This document shows positions 49,857 to 59,470 of a stretch of 64,000 nucleotides of DNA, one piece after another. The stretch comes from JBELHR01 sp049606855 (lineage in GTDB: Bacteria > Bacteroidota > Bacteroidia > Flavobacteriales > Flavobacteriaceae). The stretch's first letter is position 1. The number at the start of each line of letters is the position of its first letter. Made by a program: the position numbers and the translations under genes. The notes beneath the pieces are model-generated. The model had not been told where the DNA came from. It saw only the letters and a list, made by a program, of their open reading frames with translations, and made no database searches. Location: positions 62,001 to 126,000 of the forward strand of contig JBMYVY010000003.1 of the NCBI GenBank assembly GCA_049606855.1, in the 5' to 3' direction.

Positions 49857-51050
49857 ATGAAAAAAGTGGTTTTAGCATACAGTGGTGGATTGGATACATC
49901 CTACTGTGTAAAGTATTTAATAAATGAATTGGGAATGGAAGTTTATTCAATTCTTGTAAATACTGGAGGTTTTTCTCAGGAAGAATTGGTTGAGGTAGAG
50001 AAAAAGGCCTATGAAATGGGTGTTACTAATCATGTGAACGTAAGTATCTTGGATGAATATTATGAAAAAGCCATTAAGTATATGGTTTTTGGTAATGTTT
50101 TAAAGAACAACACTTATCCATTGTCGGTAAGTGCAGAGCGAATATTCCAGGCGATTGAAGTGGTAAAACATGCCAATGAGATCAAAGCTGATGCAATTGC
50201 TCATGGTTCAACAGGTGCAGGGAATGATCAAATCCGTTTTGATTTAATTTTTCAATCAATGGCCCCTGGAATGGAAATTATTACTCCGATCAGAGACCTG
50301 AAACTTTCGAGACAAGAAGAAATAGAATATTTAAAAGAACATGGCGTAGATATGCCATGGGAAAAATCTCAATACAGTATAAATAAAGGAATCTGGGGAA
50401 CTTCAGTTGGGGGCTCTGAGACTTTGACTTCTCATCAAACACTACCTGAAAGCGCTTATCCTTCTCAATTGGAACTGAGCGAACCACAAACTATTTCCTT
50501 AGAGTTTAATCAAGGAGAATTAGTTGCTTTTAATGGAGATAAAGGAACTCCTGTTGAAAATATTTTAAAGCTCGAGGCAATTGCATCAAAGTATGCTATT
50601 GGAAGAGATATACATGTTGGGGATACCATAGTTGGAATCAAGGGTCGCGTCGGTTTTGAAGCTGCAGCGGCTATCGTAACAATCAAAGCACATCACGCAT
50701 TGGAAAAGCATGTATTGACGAAATGGCAGCAATATTGGAAAGAACAGCTCGGTAATTGGTATGGAATGTTACTACATGAAGGGCAATATTTAGACCCGGT
50801 AATGCGAAACATTGAAGCATTTCTGCAAGATTCTCAAAAAACAGTAAATGGAAAAGTAATCGTACAACTGAGACCTTATCATTTTATTATTGAGGGAATC
50901 GAATCTGAGAATGATTTAATGAACAATGATTTTGGAGCATATGGAGAAATGAATAATGCATGGTCTTCTGATGAGGCAAAAGGCTTCATAAAGATTTATG
51001 GTAATCAAAATAAAATTTTTAGTCAAGTTAATCCAAAATACAATGATTAA
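49857..51050 (+). CDS. argG: Argininosuccinate synthase
   Basis: A 397-residue ATP-dependent ligase that joins citrulline and aspartate. It shows VVLAYSGGLDTSYCV (P-loop of the PP-loop ATPases), IAHGSTGAGNDQIRFD and IWGTSVGGSETLTS. It is the second gene in the operon although it acts near the end of the pathway. The last 8 bases overlap argC. Confidence 0.97.
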   Translation: MKKVVLAYSGGLDTSYCVKYLINELGMEVYSILVNTGGFSQEELVEVEKKAYEMGVTNHVNVSILDEYYEKAIKYMVFGNVLKNNTYPLSVSAERIFQAIEVVKHANEIKADAIAHGSTGAGNDQIRFDLIFQSMAPGMEIITPIRDLKLSRQEEIEYLKEHGVDMPWEKSQYSINKGIWGTSVGGSETLTSHQTLPESAYPSQLELSEPQTISLEFNQGELVAFNGDKGTPVENILKLEAIASKYAIGRDIHVGDTIVGIKGRVGFEAAAAIVTIKAHHALEKHVLTKWQQYWKEQLGNWYGMLLHEGQYLDPVMRNIEAFLQDSQKTVNGKVIVQLRPYHFIIEGIESENDLMNNDFGAYGEMNNAWSSDEAKGFIKIYGNQNKIFSQVNPKYND

Positions 51051-52020
51051 AATTGGAATCATAGGAGGTGCTGGATATACAGCAGGTGAATTAATTCGAG
51101 TATTGTTGAATCATCCCTTTGCAGAGATTGAATTTATTTATTCAACTTCTAATGCGGGAAACCCCATAAGCCTAGTTCATCAAGATTTATTTGGAGATAC
51201 AGAGCTCGTGTTTTCAAATGAATTAAACCTAGATGTAGATTTATTATTTCTTTGTTTGGGACACGGGAACTCAAAGGTCTTTTTGGAAAAACATGAATTT
51301 TCTGTAAATACAAAAATCATTGACCTTTCCAACGATTTCAGATTAAGGAAAGATGCGGACTTCCAAGGGAGACATTTTGTGTATGGTCTTCCAGAATTTC
51401 AAAAATCCTCTATAAAAAGAGCGGATGCAATTGCAAACCCAGGTTGCTTTGCAACAGCAATTCAATTGGCTTTGTTACCACTTGCTGCATTAGGGGCTTT
51501 GGATAAAAAAGTTCATATCAACGCTACTACAGGAGCTACAGGTGCTGGGGTGTCGCCAGGTGCAACTACCCATTTTGCATGGAGAGACAATAATTTTTCA
51601 GTCTATAAACCCTTCACTCATCAACACCTGGGTGAAATCGGAGAAACTTTAGAAGCTTTTGACGACAATAATACAGGGAGTCTTTTATTTATTCCTAATC
51701 GAGGAAATTTTTCAAGAGGAATTTTTGCATCTGTTTATACAGAATTTGATGGAAGTCTTGAAAAAGCCTTTGAGCTTTACGAGGGGTATTATGCCGATGA
51801 ACCCTTTGTTCACGTATCAAAAAACCCAATACACCTTAAGCAGGTTGTAAATACGAATAAATGCCTTTTGCATTTAATGAAACACGATAACGAACTCATT
51901 ATCTATTCAGTTATTGATAACCTTTTAAAAGGCGCCTCTGGTCAAGCAGTTCAAAACATGAACTTAATGTTTGGTCTAGAAGAGTCTTTGGGGTTGAATT
52001 TAAAGGCGAGTAATTTTTAA
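51043..52020 (+). CDS. argC: N-acyl-gamma-glutamyl-phosphate reductase
   Basis: A 325-residue NADPH-dependent dehydrogenase for step three of the pathway. It has GIIGGAGYTAGELIRVL (Rossmann), the active-site Cys in ANPGCFATAIQLALLPL and TTGATGAGVSPGA. The ATG at 51043 is chosen (MIKIGIIGG); it overlaps the argG stop, whereas an upstream start at 50998 would add 15 unlikely residues. Confidence 0.96.
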   Translation: MIKIGIIGGAGYTAGELIRVLLNHPFAEIEFIYSTSNAGNPISLVHQDLFGDTELVFSNELNLDVDLLFLCLGHGNSKVFLEKHEFSVNTKIIDLSNDFRLRKDADFQGRHFVYGLPEFQKSSIKRADAIANPGCFATAIQLALLPLAALGALDKKVHINATTGATGAGVSPGATTHFAWRDNNFSVYKPFTHQHLGEIGETLEAFDDNNTGSLLFIPNRGNFSRGIFASVYTEFDGSLEKAFELYEGYYADEPFVHVSKNPIHLKQVVNTNKCLLHLMKHDNELIIYSVIDNLLKGASGQAVQNMNLMFGLEESLGLNLKASNF

Positions 52021-52029
52021 TTCTAAGAC

Positions 52030-52818
52030 ATGAAAATCAGTATAATTGGGACAGGGAATTTAGGGCTAGCTTTGGCGAAAGGAATCGTTGAACATGTAGA
52101 TTTTGAACATCTTTACTTGACCAAGAGACAACCTACTAATTTGAAAAGTTGGTCGGAATTGCCTGAGGTAACCGTAAGTTCCGATAATGCTTTTGCCTGC
52201 TCTAAAGCAAATGTGATTATTTTGGCAATACAACCTGGTCAAGTCCAAGGAGTACTAAAAGAAGTAAAGGAACATGTCAAAGGAGCACTGATAATCTCTG
52301 TAGTAACAGGGAAGTCTCTAGCCAGTTTGGAGGAGCAATTACATGAGGGGCAGAAAATTATCAGGGCTATGCCGAATACCGCAGTTGCGGTTGCCCAATC
52401 AATGACTTGTATTTGCGCCAATAAGCACAGTTCAGAAGAACTCGTCATCGCGGAGAAATTATTTCAAGCGGTAGGACAAACCTTAGTCATAGAAGAAGAA
52501 CTTATGCAAGCTGCAACGGTAATTGGGGCGAGTGGAGTTGCGTTTTGGATGAGGTTGATTAGAGCGACCACTCAAGGGGCAATACAATTGGGTTTTGAGG
52601 CAGAGGCGGCACAAAAATTGGCAGTACAAACCTGTTTAGGATCAGCGAGTTTATTATCCGAGAAAGAAAGTCACCCTGAAACTGAAATCGATCGAGTTAC
52701 AACACCTAAGGGGTGTACAATTTCAGGATTGAATGAAATGGAGCATCAAGGATTAAGTTCTGCACTCATCCAAGGAATAGTAACTTCCTACAATAAGATT
52801 AACGAAATAAAAAATTAG
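52030..52818 (+). CDS. proC: Pyrroline-5-carboxylate reductase
   Basis: A 262-residue NAD(P)H-dependent enzyme that makes proline from pyrroline-5-carboxylate. Marks are ISIIGTGNLGLALAKG, IILAIQPGQV, RAMPNTAVAVAQSMT and the C-terminal TPKGCTISGLNEME. It is a proline gene inside the arginine operon, an arrangement I recall in other Bacteroidota; it may balance proline with ornithine or act on a related intermediate. It is 9 bases after argC and 1 base before argD. Confidence 0.94.
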   Translation: MKISIIGTGNLGLALAKGIVEHVDFEHLYLTKRQPTNLKSWSELPEVTVSSDNAFACSKANVIILAIQPGQVQGVLKEVKEHVKGALIISVVTGKSLASLEEQLHEGQKIIRAMPNTAVAVAQSMTCICANKHSSEELVIAEKLFQAVGQTLVIEEELMQAATVIGASGVAFWMRLIRATTQGAIQLGFEAEAAQKLAVQTCLGSASLLSEKESHPETEIDRVTTPKGCTISGLNEMEHQGLSSALIQGIVTSYNKINEIKN

Positions 52819-52819
52819 A

Positions 52820-53953
52820 ATGAAATTATTTGATGTATATCCACTTTATAATATAGAACCAACCAAAGCTCTTGGAGCAAAAGTTTGGGACAAAAATAAC
52901 GTGGAATATTTAGATCTTTATGGAGGTCATGGAGTAATATCAATAGGTCATACCCATCCTGAATACGTGAAGCACATAGAGAGACAATTGGAGCAAATAG
53001 GTTTCTATTCTAATGCGGTGATCAATTCATTGCAGAATCAACTTGCTAATAAGCTGGGGGAATCATCGGGGTTAAATGAATTCGATCTGTTTTTGTGTAA
53101 TTCGGGAGCAGAGGCTAATGAAAATGCCTTGAAATTGGCATCGTTCCATACTGGCAAATCTAAGGTAATCGCATTCAACCGAGCCTTTCATGGAAGAACA
53201 TCGGCAGGAGTTTCTGTAACGAATAACCCAAAAATTCAAGCTCCATTAAATAAGCACAACCCTGTTATTTTCATTGAGCTGAATGACTTCAAAACTTTAG
53301 AGCAAGAAATGAAAAACGGTGATGTTGCAGCTGTAATTATTGAGGGAATTCAAGGTGTTGGAGGTTTGGATGAAGGAAGTACGGAGTTTTTTCAAAAAAT
53401 CAGAGACTTATGTGATGCTCATAATGCAGTAATGATCGCGGATGAAATTCAATCGGGTTATGGAAGAACAGGGTTGTTTTTTGCATTTCAAGCTCATGAT
53501 GTGTTACCAGATATTGTCACCACGGCAAAAGGTATGGGAAATGGATTTCCAATAGGAGGAGTGTTGATAAGCCCAAAATTTGAAGCTTCATTTGGTCTTT
53601 TGGGAACGACCTTCGGGGGTAATCATCTTGCGTGCGCTGCTGGACTTGCAGTTCTAGAGGTCTTAGAATCTGAGAAGTTAATGGAAAATGTAGCGGCTTT
53701 ATCAGAATTATTTCATCAAAAAGCAGCCCAAATACCCCAAGTAAAAAAAATTAAAGGTAGAGGTTTGATGCTTGGACTTGAATTTGATTTTCCGGTATCC
53801 GAACTCAGAAAAGAATTAATTTACAATCAACACATTTTCACGGGTGGGTCATCCAATCCAAACCTATTGAGGATTTTACCACCATTGAATATTACTAAAG
53901 AAGAAATGACTCATTTTTTCCAGGCCTTAACAAAAGCCTTGGAGGTGAATTAG
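52820..53953 (+). CDS. argD: N-acyl-ornithine aminotransferase
   Basis: A 377-residue class III PLP aminotransferase for step four. GGHGVISIGHTHPEYV, CNSGAEANENALKLA, DEIQSGYGRTG and the Schiff-base lysine in TTAKGMGNGFPIGGV are all visible. It is likely to accept N-succinyl-glutamate semialdehyde here, given the ArgF' that follows. Confidence 0.95.
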   Translation: MKLFDVYPLYNIEPTKALGAKVWDKNNVEYLDLYGGHGVISIGHTHPEYVKHIERQLEQIGFYSNAVINSLQNQLANKLGESSGLNEFDLFLCNSGAEANENALKLASFHTGKSKVIAFNRAFHGRTSAGVSVTNNPKIQAPLNKHNPVIFIELNDFKTLEQEMKNGDVAAVIIEGIQGVGGLDEGSTEFFQKIRDLCDAHNAVMIADEIQSGYGRTGLFFAFQAHDVLPDIVTTAKGMGNGFPIGGVLISPKFEASFGLLGTTFGGNHLACAAGLAVLEVLESEKLMENVAALSELFHQKAAQIPQVKKIKGRGLMLGLEFDFPVSELRKELIYNQHIFTGGSSNPNLLRILPPLNITKEEMTHFFQALTKALEVN

Positions 53954-53960
53954 AAATATT

Positions 53961-54896
53961 ATGAAAGATTTTATAAGTACAAATAACATAACAAACCTAA
54001 AGGAAACGGTTTTGGAGGCAATTCAGTTAAAGTCTTCACCTTTGAAATATAAATCCTTAGGTCAAGACAAAACCCTAGGCTTATTATTTTTTAATAATAG
54101 TCTTAGAACACGATTGAGTACTCAAAAAGCAGCCCAGAATTTAGGAATGAATGTGATGGTGATGAATTTTGGGTCCGAGGGTTGGGCTTTGGAGTATGGA
54201 GATGGACAGATCATGGACCAAGGAAAATCTGAACACGTCAAGGAAGCTGCTCAGGTAATATCTCAATATTGTGATATTATTGGGATTAGAGCTTTTGCGG
54301 GCCTTGAAGATAGAGATTTGGATTACAGTGAATCCGTAATAACTGCCTTTCAAAAATATGCTAGCGTTCCAATTTTAAATATGGAATCAGCTACAAGACA
54401 TCCACTACAAGCCTTGACGGACCTTATTACAATTGAGGAGAACAGAAAGGTAAAAAGGCCTAAGGTAGTTTTGACCTGGGCTCCCCATCCCAAGGCATTG
54501 CCTCAGGCGGTGGCGAATTCTTTTGTGGAAATTATGAAGGATGCTGAAGTGGACTTGGTGGTGACTCACCCCAAGGGTTATGAATTGGCTCCTGAATTTA
54601 TGGAAAATGTAACCTTAGAATATGATCAAGAGAAAGCCTTAGAAGGGGCGGATTTCGTTTCAGCAAAAAATTGGTCTGCTTTTAATGATTATGGGAAAAT
54701 TATAAGTCAAGATCCAAATTGGATGGTGGATATGATAAATTCTTCAACTCAATTTATGCATTGTCTTCCAGTTCGTAGAAATGTTGTGGTTGCAGACAAG
54801 GTGTTGGATTCTAATCAATCCTTAGTAATAGAGCAGGCAAATAATAGAACCTATGCAGCTCAGATAATTCTTAAAAAAATGTTGGAAAATGGTTAA
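53961..54896 (+). CDS. argF': N-succinyl-ornithine carbamoyltransferase-like (ArgF')
   Basis: A 311-residue transcarbamylase. The carbamoyl-phosphate motif is FFNNSLRTRLST, with Asn where the family usually has Pro; HCLPVRRNV is the C-terminal site and HPLQALTDL the catalytic segment. The loop VMVMNFGSEGWALEYGDG is that of the Bacteroidota succinyl-ornithine enzyme rather than of ornithine transcarbamylase. Residue 90, which separates N-acetyl (Glu) from N-succinyl (Pro) enzymes, is Ser. From memory of published mutants, Ser is compatible with succinyl use. It overlaps argB by 8 bases. Confidence 0.9.
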   Translation: MKDFISTNNITNLKETVLEAIQLKSSPLKYKSLGQDKTLGLLFFNNSLRTRLSTQKAAQNLGMNVMVMNFGSEGWALEYGDGQIMDQGKSEHVKEAAQVISQYCDIIGIRAFAGLEDRDLDYSESVITAFQKYASVPILNMESATRHPLQALTDLITIEENRKVKRPKVVLTWAPHPKALPQAVANSFVEIMKDAEVDLVVTHPKGYELAPEFMENVTLEYDQEKALEGADFVSAKNWSAFNDYGKIISQDPNWMVDMINSSTQFMHCLPVRRNVVVADKVLDSNQSLVIEQANNRTYAAQIILKKMLENG

Positions 54897-55668
54897 TGTA
54901 GAGGTAGTAAAAATTGGAAGTAATATTGTCAATAATCCTGAGGTCTTGAATCAATTTTTAAAAGATTTTTCTCAAATCCCAGGGCTTAAAATATTAGTTC
55001 ATGGTGGAGGGTCCAAAGCAAGTGAATTGAGCAGAGAGATGAATATTCCTGTTCATATGATTGAGGGCAGAAGGGTCACTGATTCCGATAGTTTAGAAAT
55101 TGTGACCATGGTGTATGCGGGTTTAATCAATAAACAGATCGTTGCGAAACTTCAATCCAATTTGTGTAATGCTTTGGGCTTAACCGGAGCAGATGCCAAT
55201 ATATTAGTCGCTCACAAACGAGTAAATGCGGAGCATGATTACGGTTATGTTGGAGATATTGACTGGGTGAATATTGCTGGCCTAAAAGGCTTGTTTGATG
55301 CCGGAGTTGTTCCGGTATTTTCCGCAATTACACATGATGGTAAAGGACAGCTTTTAAATACCAATGCAGATACTATTGCAGCAGAACTTGCCATGGCAAT
55401 TAAAGAGCATTCTCAAGTTAAATTAACTTATGTTTTTGAAAAGAAAGGAGTGCTCTACAATCGAGAAGATGAGAGCTCTGTAATAAAACACATTGACAAC
55501 ACAATCTACAAGGAATTGAAATCTGAGGGGATTATTGTTGATGGAATGATTCCAAAACTCGATAATTGTTTTAAGGCCCTTGAGGCAGGTGTTCAGGAAA
55601 TTAACATAGGTGGTCCAGATATTTTCAGTGTAAATAACCAGCTTAAAACAAAATTAACATGGGATTAA
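54889..55668 (+). CDS. argB: N-acyl-glutamate kinase
   Basis: A 259-residue amino acid kinase for step two. VVKIGSNIV, ILVHGGGSKAS and VVPVFSAITHDGKGQLLNTNADTIAA are typical of ArgB. No N-terminal arginine-sensing helix of the hexameric type is present, so feedback inhibition through that helix is unlikely, leaving control to the transcript leader. It overlaps argF' by 8 and argE by 10 bases. Confidence 0.93.
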   Translation: MVNVEVVKIGSNIVNNPEVLNQFLKDFSQIPGLKILVHGGGSKASELSREMNIPVHMIEGRRVTDSDSLEIVTMVYAGLINKQIVAKLQSNLCNALGLTGADANILVAHKRVNAEHDYGYVGDIDWVNIAGLKGLFDAGVVPVFSAITHDGKGQLLNTNADTIAAELAMAIKEHSQVKLTYVFEKKGVLYNREDESSVIKHIDNTIYKELKSEGIIVDGMIPKLDNCFKALEAGVQEINIGGPDIFSVNNQLKTKLTWD

Positions 55669-56711
55669 AGTCATCAGCTATTGAATTGTTAACCCAATTA
55701 ATCCAAATCCCTTCTTTTTCTGGGGAAGAGGATAAAACTGGAGATTTAATCCAGTCTTGGTTGCAATTTCACAAGGTTGAAACCAATCGGAATGAAAATA
55801 ATATATGGGCGGTCAATAAATACTTTGATGCTGATAAGCCTAGTATATTATTAAACTCTCATCACGATACCGTCAAGCCTAACAAAGCCTACACCAGGGA
55901 TCCATTTCAAGCCAGTATTGAGGAAGGTAGATTATATGGTTTGGGGTCAAATGACGCAGGAGGTTGCTTAGTGTCGCTACTTGCTACCTTTGTTCATTTT
56001 TACAATCAAAAAGATCTCAAATACAATATAGTAATGGTTGCTTCTGCTGAAGAAGAAGCGATTCGTAATAAGGGCTTGGAGAGTATGTTGCCTCTGATTC
56101 CACCTATTGATTTCGCGATAGTTGGTGAGCCAACTTTGTTAGATCTTGCGGTTGCCGAAAAGGGGCTTTTGGTACTAGATTGTTACGCTAATGGAGTGCC
56201 TGGGCATGCTGCTCACATCAAAGAGAATATGGCAATCTACAAAGCTGTCAGAGACATTTCATGGATAGAGAATTATGTGTTTGATAAGGTTTCAGAGGTT
56301 TTGGGACCTGTAAAAATGACGGTAACCCAAATCAATGCCGGTAAACAGCACAATGTAGTTCCAGCTGAATGTCACTTTGTAATTGATGTTCGAGTTAATG
56401 ATAAATACACTAACTTAGAAGTTGTGGATTTGATTTCTAAACACTTGGAATCCAGAGTAGTTCCTAGATCTACTAATTTAAATTCTTCTTCTATTGCATT
56501 AAATCATCCGATTGTTAATGCTGGAATTAGTTTAGGGCATCAAACCTACGGCTCACCAACAATGTCTGATCAAGCTATTTTAAGTTGTCAATCATTAAAA
56601 CTTGGGCCTGGTGATTCATTGAGATCTCACAGTGCGGATGAATTTATTAATGTACAAGAGATTGAAGATGGTATTGATTTTTATAAAGAAATAATAACAA
56701 AAATTATTTAG
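55659..56711 (+). CDS. argE: N-acyl-ornithine/citrulline deacylase (M20 family)
   Basis: A 350-residue dinuclear zinc hydrolase. Metal ligands are seen in NSHHDTV, LYGLGSNDAGGC and ASAEEEA, and the dimer-domain His in GVPGHAAH. In the Bacteroidota route, which carbamoylates before deacylation, the substrate is N-succinyl-citrulline. It overlaps argB by 10 bases and is 1 base before argH. Confidence 0.92.
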   Translation: MGLKSSAIELLTQLIQIPSFSGEEDKTGDLIQSWLQFHKVETNRNENNIWAVNKYFDADKPSILLNSHHDTVKPNKAYTRDPFQASIEEGRLYGLGSNDAGGCLVSLLATFVHFYNQKDLKYNIVMVASAEEEAIRNKGLESMLPLIPPIDFAIVGEPTLLDLAVAEKGLLVLDCYANGVPGHAAHIKENMAIYKAVRDISWIENYVFDKVSEVLGPVKMTVTQINAGKQHNVVPAECHFVIDVRVNDKYTNLEVVDLISKHLESRVVPRSTNLNSSSIALNHPIVNAGISLGHQTYGSPTMSDQAILSCQSLKLGPGDSLRSHSADEFINVQEIEDGIDFYKEIITKII

Positions 56712-56712
56712 C

Positions 56713-57999
56713 ATGAAACTTTGGGATAAAGGCTTTTCAACAGATAAGAAAATTGATTTATTTACTGTTGGGGATGATAGGATTTTAGATTTGGAGTTAG
56801 CAAAATACGATGTTATAGGAAATATGGCACAGGCCAAAATGCTTCATAAAATAGGCTTGTTAAATGACGATGAGGTTAATCGATTGCTTCAGGCTTTGGA
56901 ATTAATTGCTGAGAATATTAGGGCAGGTAATTTTGAAATTGAAGACGATTTTGAGGACGTTCATTCTAAAGTGGAGTATTTGCTTACCGAAATGCTTGGA
57001 GATACTGGAAAGAAAATACACACTGCAAGATCTAGAAATGATCAGGTCTTATTGGATGTTTCGCTTTATGCAAAAGAAAGTCTTTATCAAGTGATTCGTT
57101 TAACTGAAGATTTGTTTGGATTGCTGATGGATCTCGCTGAAACGCATAAACATGTTTTATTACCGGGGTACACGCATTTGCAGGTGGCCATGCCTTCGAG
57201 TTTTGGTATGTGGTTTAGTGCCTATGCAGAATCTTTAGTTGACGATATGTATCTACTTCAAGCGGCTTATAAGATCGCAGACCAAAACCCTTTAGGATCG
57301 GCAGCAGGATATGGTTCTTCATTTCCAATTGACCGTGAATACACAACAAAAGAATTAGGTTTTGCAGCGATGAAAGTAAATTCAGTTGCCGCCCAAATGA
57401 GCAGAGGAAAATTAGAAAAGTCCATTTCCTATGCCATGAGTTCATTATCCGGAACTCTTTCCAAAATGTCTATGGACATTTGTCTGTATATGTCTCAAAA
57501 TTTCGATTTTATTTCCTTCCCGGATGAACTTACGACCGGCTCTTCGATTATGCCTCATAAAAAAAATCCTGATGTGTTTGAATTGATCCGAGGAAAATGC
57601 AATAAACTTCAGGCTTTGCCCTATGAATTCACATTGATTTCGAATAATTTACCCTCGGGATATCACAGAGATTTACAATTATTAAAAGAAGGTTTGGTTC
57701 CAGGATTCTCTACCTTGATTTCATGTATGGATATGATGTTGTTTTCATTGAAAAGTATAGAAGTTAGAGAGGGGATTGTTGAAGAAGAAAAATACAAATA
57801 CCTTTTTTCAGTGGAAGTCGTCAATAAATTGGTTCAGGAAGGAATTCCGTTTAGAGATGCCTATAAGGAGATTGGCCGCCAAATAGAAAGTGGTGAGTAC
57901 AATCCTTCAAAGGAAGTGGAACACAGTCATATTGGTTCCGTTGGGAATTTAGGATTGGATTTGATTCGCGAGAAAATGCTTTTGGCATTAGAATCTTAA
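56713..57999 (+). CDS. argH: Argininosuccinate lyase
   Basis: A 428-residue member of the aspartase/fumarase superfamily that releases arginine and fumarate. The signature GSSIMPHKKNPD, with HTARSRNDQVLLD and GYTHLQVAMPSS, is intact. It is the last gene of the arginine operon, followed at once by a terminator. Confidence 0.97.
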   Translation: MKLWDKGFSTDKKIDLFTVGDDRILDLELAKYDVIGNMAQAKMLHKIGLLNDDEVNRLLQALELIAENIRAGNFEIEDDFEDVHSKVEYLLTEMLGDTGKKIHTARSRNDQVLLDVSLYAKESLYQVIRLTEDLFGLLMDLAETHKHVLLPGYTHLQVAMPSSFGMWFSAYAESLVDDMYLLQAAYKIADQNPLGSAAGYGSSFPIDREYTTKELGFAAMKVNSVAAQMSRGKLEKSISYAMSSLSGTLSKMSMDICLYMSQNFDFISFPDELTTGSSIMPHKKNPDVFELIRGKCNKLQALPYEFTLISNNLPSGYHRDLQLLKEGLVPGFSTLISCMDMMLFSLKSIEVREGIVEEEKYKYLFSVEVVNKLVQEGIPFRDAYKEIGRQIESGEYNPSKEVEHSHIGSVGNLGLDLIREKMLLALES

Positions 58000-58000
58000 A

Positions 58001-58033
58001 AAAAAGACCGAAGTAATTACTTCGGTCTTTTCT
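58001..58033. terminator. Bidirectional terminator between argH and lpdA
   Basis: A 12-bp stem with core AAAGACCGAAGT/ACTTCGGTCTTT around AATT is flanked by A and T runs, serving convergent units. Confidence 0.9.
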
Positions 58034-58035
58034 TT

Positions 58036-59439
58036 TTAAGCGTGAATTGCACGATCATCCGTCGCAGCTAAACAAGCTTCTTTTATTGCTTCAGTATAAG
58101 TTGGATGTGCGTGTGACATTCTAGCAATGTCTTCAGCCGATGCACGATATTCCATAGCAACAACACCTTCTGCAATCATGTCTGCAGCGCGTGCTCCGAT
58201 TATATGCATACCGAGTATCTCATCCGTGTTTTTGTCCGCGAGTACTTTTACCAATCCATCAGTATCCATTGACGCTCTTGCTCTACCCAGGGCTCTCATG
58301 TTGAATACCCCTGATTTATAAGCAATTCCAGCGTCTTTCAACTGCTCTTCCGTTTTGCCAACTGAGGCAACTTCCGGCCAAGTATAAACTACTCCTGGAA
58401 TTAGATTGTAATCAATATGTGGTTTTTGACCTGCAATTATTTCTGCAACCATAGTACCTTCTTCCTCCGCTTTGTGAGCAAGCATAGCACCTTTAACCAC
58501 GTCACCAATAGCATAGATATTGGAAGCTGAAGTTTGAAGATGGTCATTTGTTTCAATTTGACCTCTCTCGCTAGTTTTAATCCCAACATTCTCTAACCCG
58601 AGTCCTTCTGTATAGGGGCTTCTTCCCACTGAAACTAAAACGTAATCCCCGTCAAAGCTCACCGTTTCACCTTTTTTGTTCTCTGCTTCTACATGAACTC
58701 CTTTTCCTGTGTTTTCAACTTTTTGAACCTTATGTGAAGTATAAAACTTCATTCCTTGTTTCTTCAAAGATTTTTGAAGTTCTTTTGACATGGTTGCATC
58801 CATAGTCGGAGTAATTCTAGGCATATATTCAATAACTGAAACCTCTGAACCTAAACGCATATAGACTTGTCCAAGCTCCAACCCAATAACTCCTCCACCG
58901 ATCACGATCATATGTTTGGGAACTTCCTTTAATTTGAGTGCTTCTGTAGAAGTTATAATTCGCTCTTTATCCACAGATATAAAAGGTAGGGTAGATGGCT
59001 TAGAACCGGTTGCAATAATCGTTTTTGCCGCTTCAATTTCTTCCTTTTTGCCTTCTTCATTAGTGATTATAATATGAGTACTGTCTTTAAAAGATCCAAG
59101 ACCTCTAAAAACATCGATATTATTTTTGTCCATCAAGAAGTTAATTCCCTTAGTAGTTTGGTCAACAACTTCATCTTTTCGCGCAATCATTTGAGGGAAA
59201 TTTAGACTCAAACCCTCTAGATTTATTCCGTGTTTATCAAAGTGTTTTACAGCATCTTGATAATGATGTGAAGAATCAAGCAATGCCTTTGAAGGAATAC
59301 ATCCAACATTCAAACAAGTTCCTCCAAGAGTTGCATATTTTTCGATTAAAGCTGTTTTCAACCCCAGTTGAGCACAGCGTATAGCTGCAACATATCCTCC
59401 AGGTCCCGATCCTATTACAGCAACATCATAAGTATTCAT
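58036..59439 (-). CDS. lpdA: Dihydrolipoyl dehydrogenase
   Basis: A 467-residue FAD enzyme (E3) that reoxidises dihydrolipoamide in 2-oxoacid dehydrogenase complexes. FAD loop VIGSGPGGYVAAIRCAQLG, redox pair Cys42/Cys47 in GGTCLNVGCIPSK, NAD loop VIGGGVIGLELG, and the C-terminal HAHPTYTEAIKEA catalytic His. It is last in a minus-strand unit after the M3 peptidase. Confidence 0.96.
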   Translation of the reverse strand: MNTYDVAVIGSGPGGYVAAIRCAQLGLKTALIEKYATLGGTCLNVGCIPSKALLDSSHHYQDAVKHFDKHGINLEGLSLNFPQMIARKDEVVDQTTKGINFLMDKNNIDVFRGLGSFKDSTHIIITNEEGKKEEIEAAKTIIATGSKPSTLPFISVDKERIITSTEALKLKEVPKHMIVIGGGVIGLELGQVYMRLGSEVSVIEYMPRITPTMDATMSKELQKSLKKQGMKFYTSHKVQKVENTGKGVHVEAENKKGETVSFDGDYVLVSVGRSPYTEGLGLENVGIKTSERGQIETNDHLQTSASNIYAIGDVVKGAMLAHKAEEEGTMVAEIIAGQKPHIDYNLIPGVVYTWPEVASVGKTEEQLKDAGIAYKSGVFNMRALGRARASMDTDGLVKVLADKNTDEILGMHIIGARAADMIAEGVVAMEYRASAEDIARMSHAHPTYTEAIKEACLAATDDRAIHA

Positions 59440-59470
59440 ATTATATCTTTTATTAAGTCTTCAAATGTAA

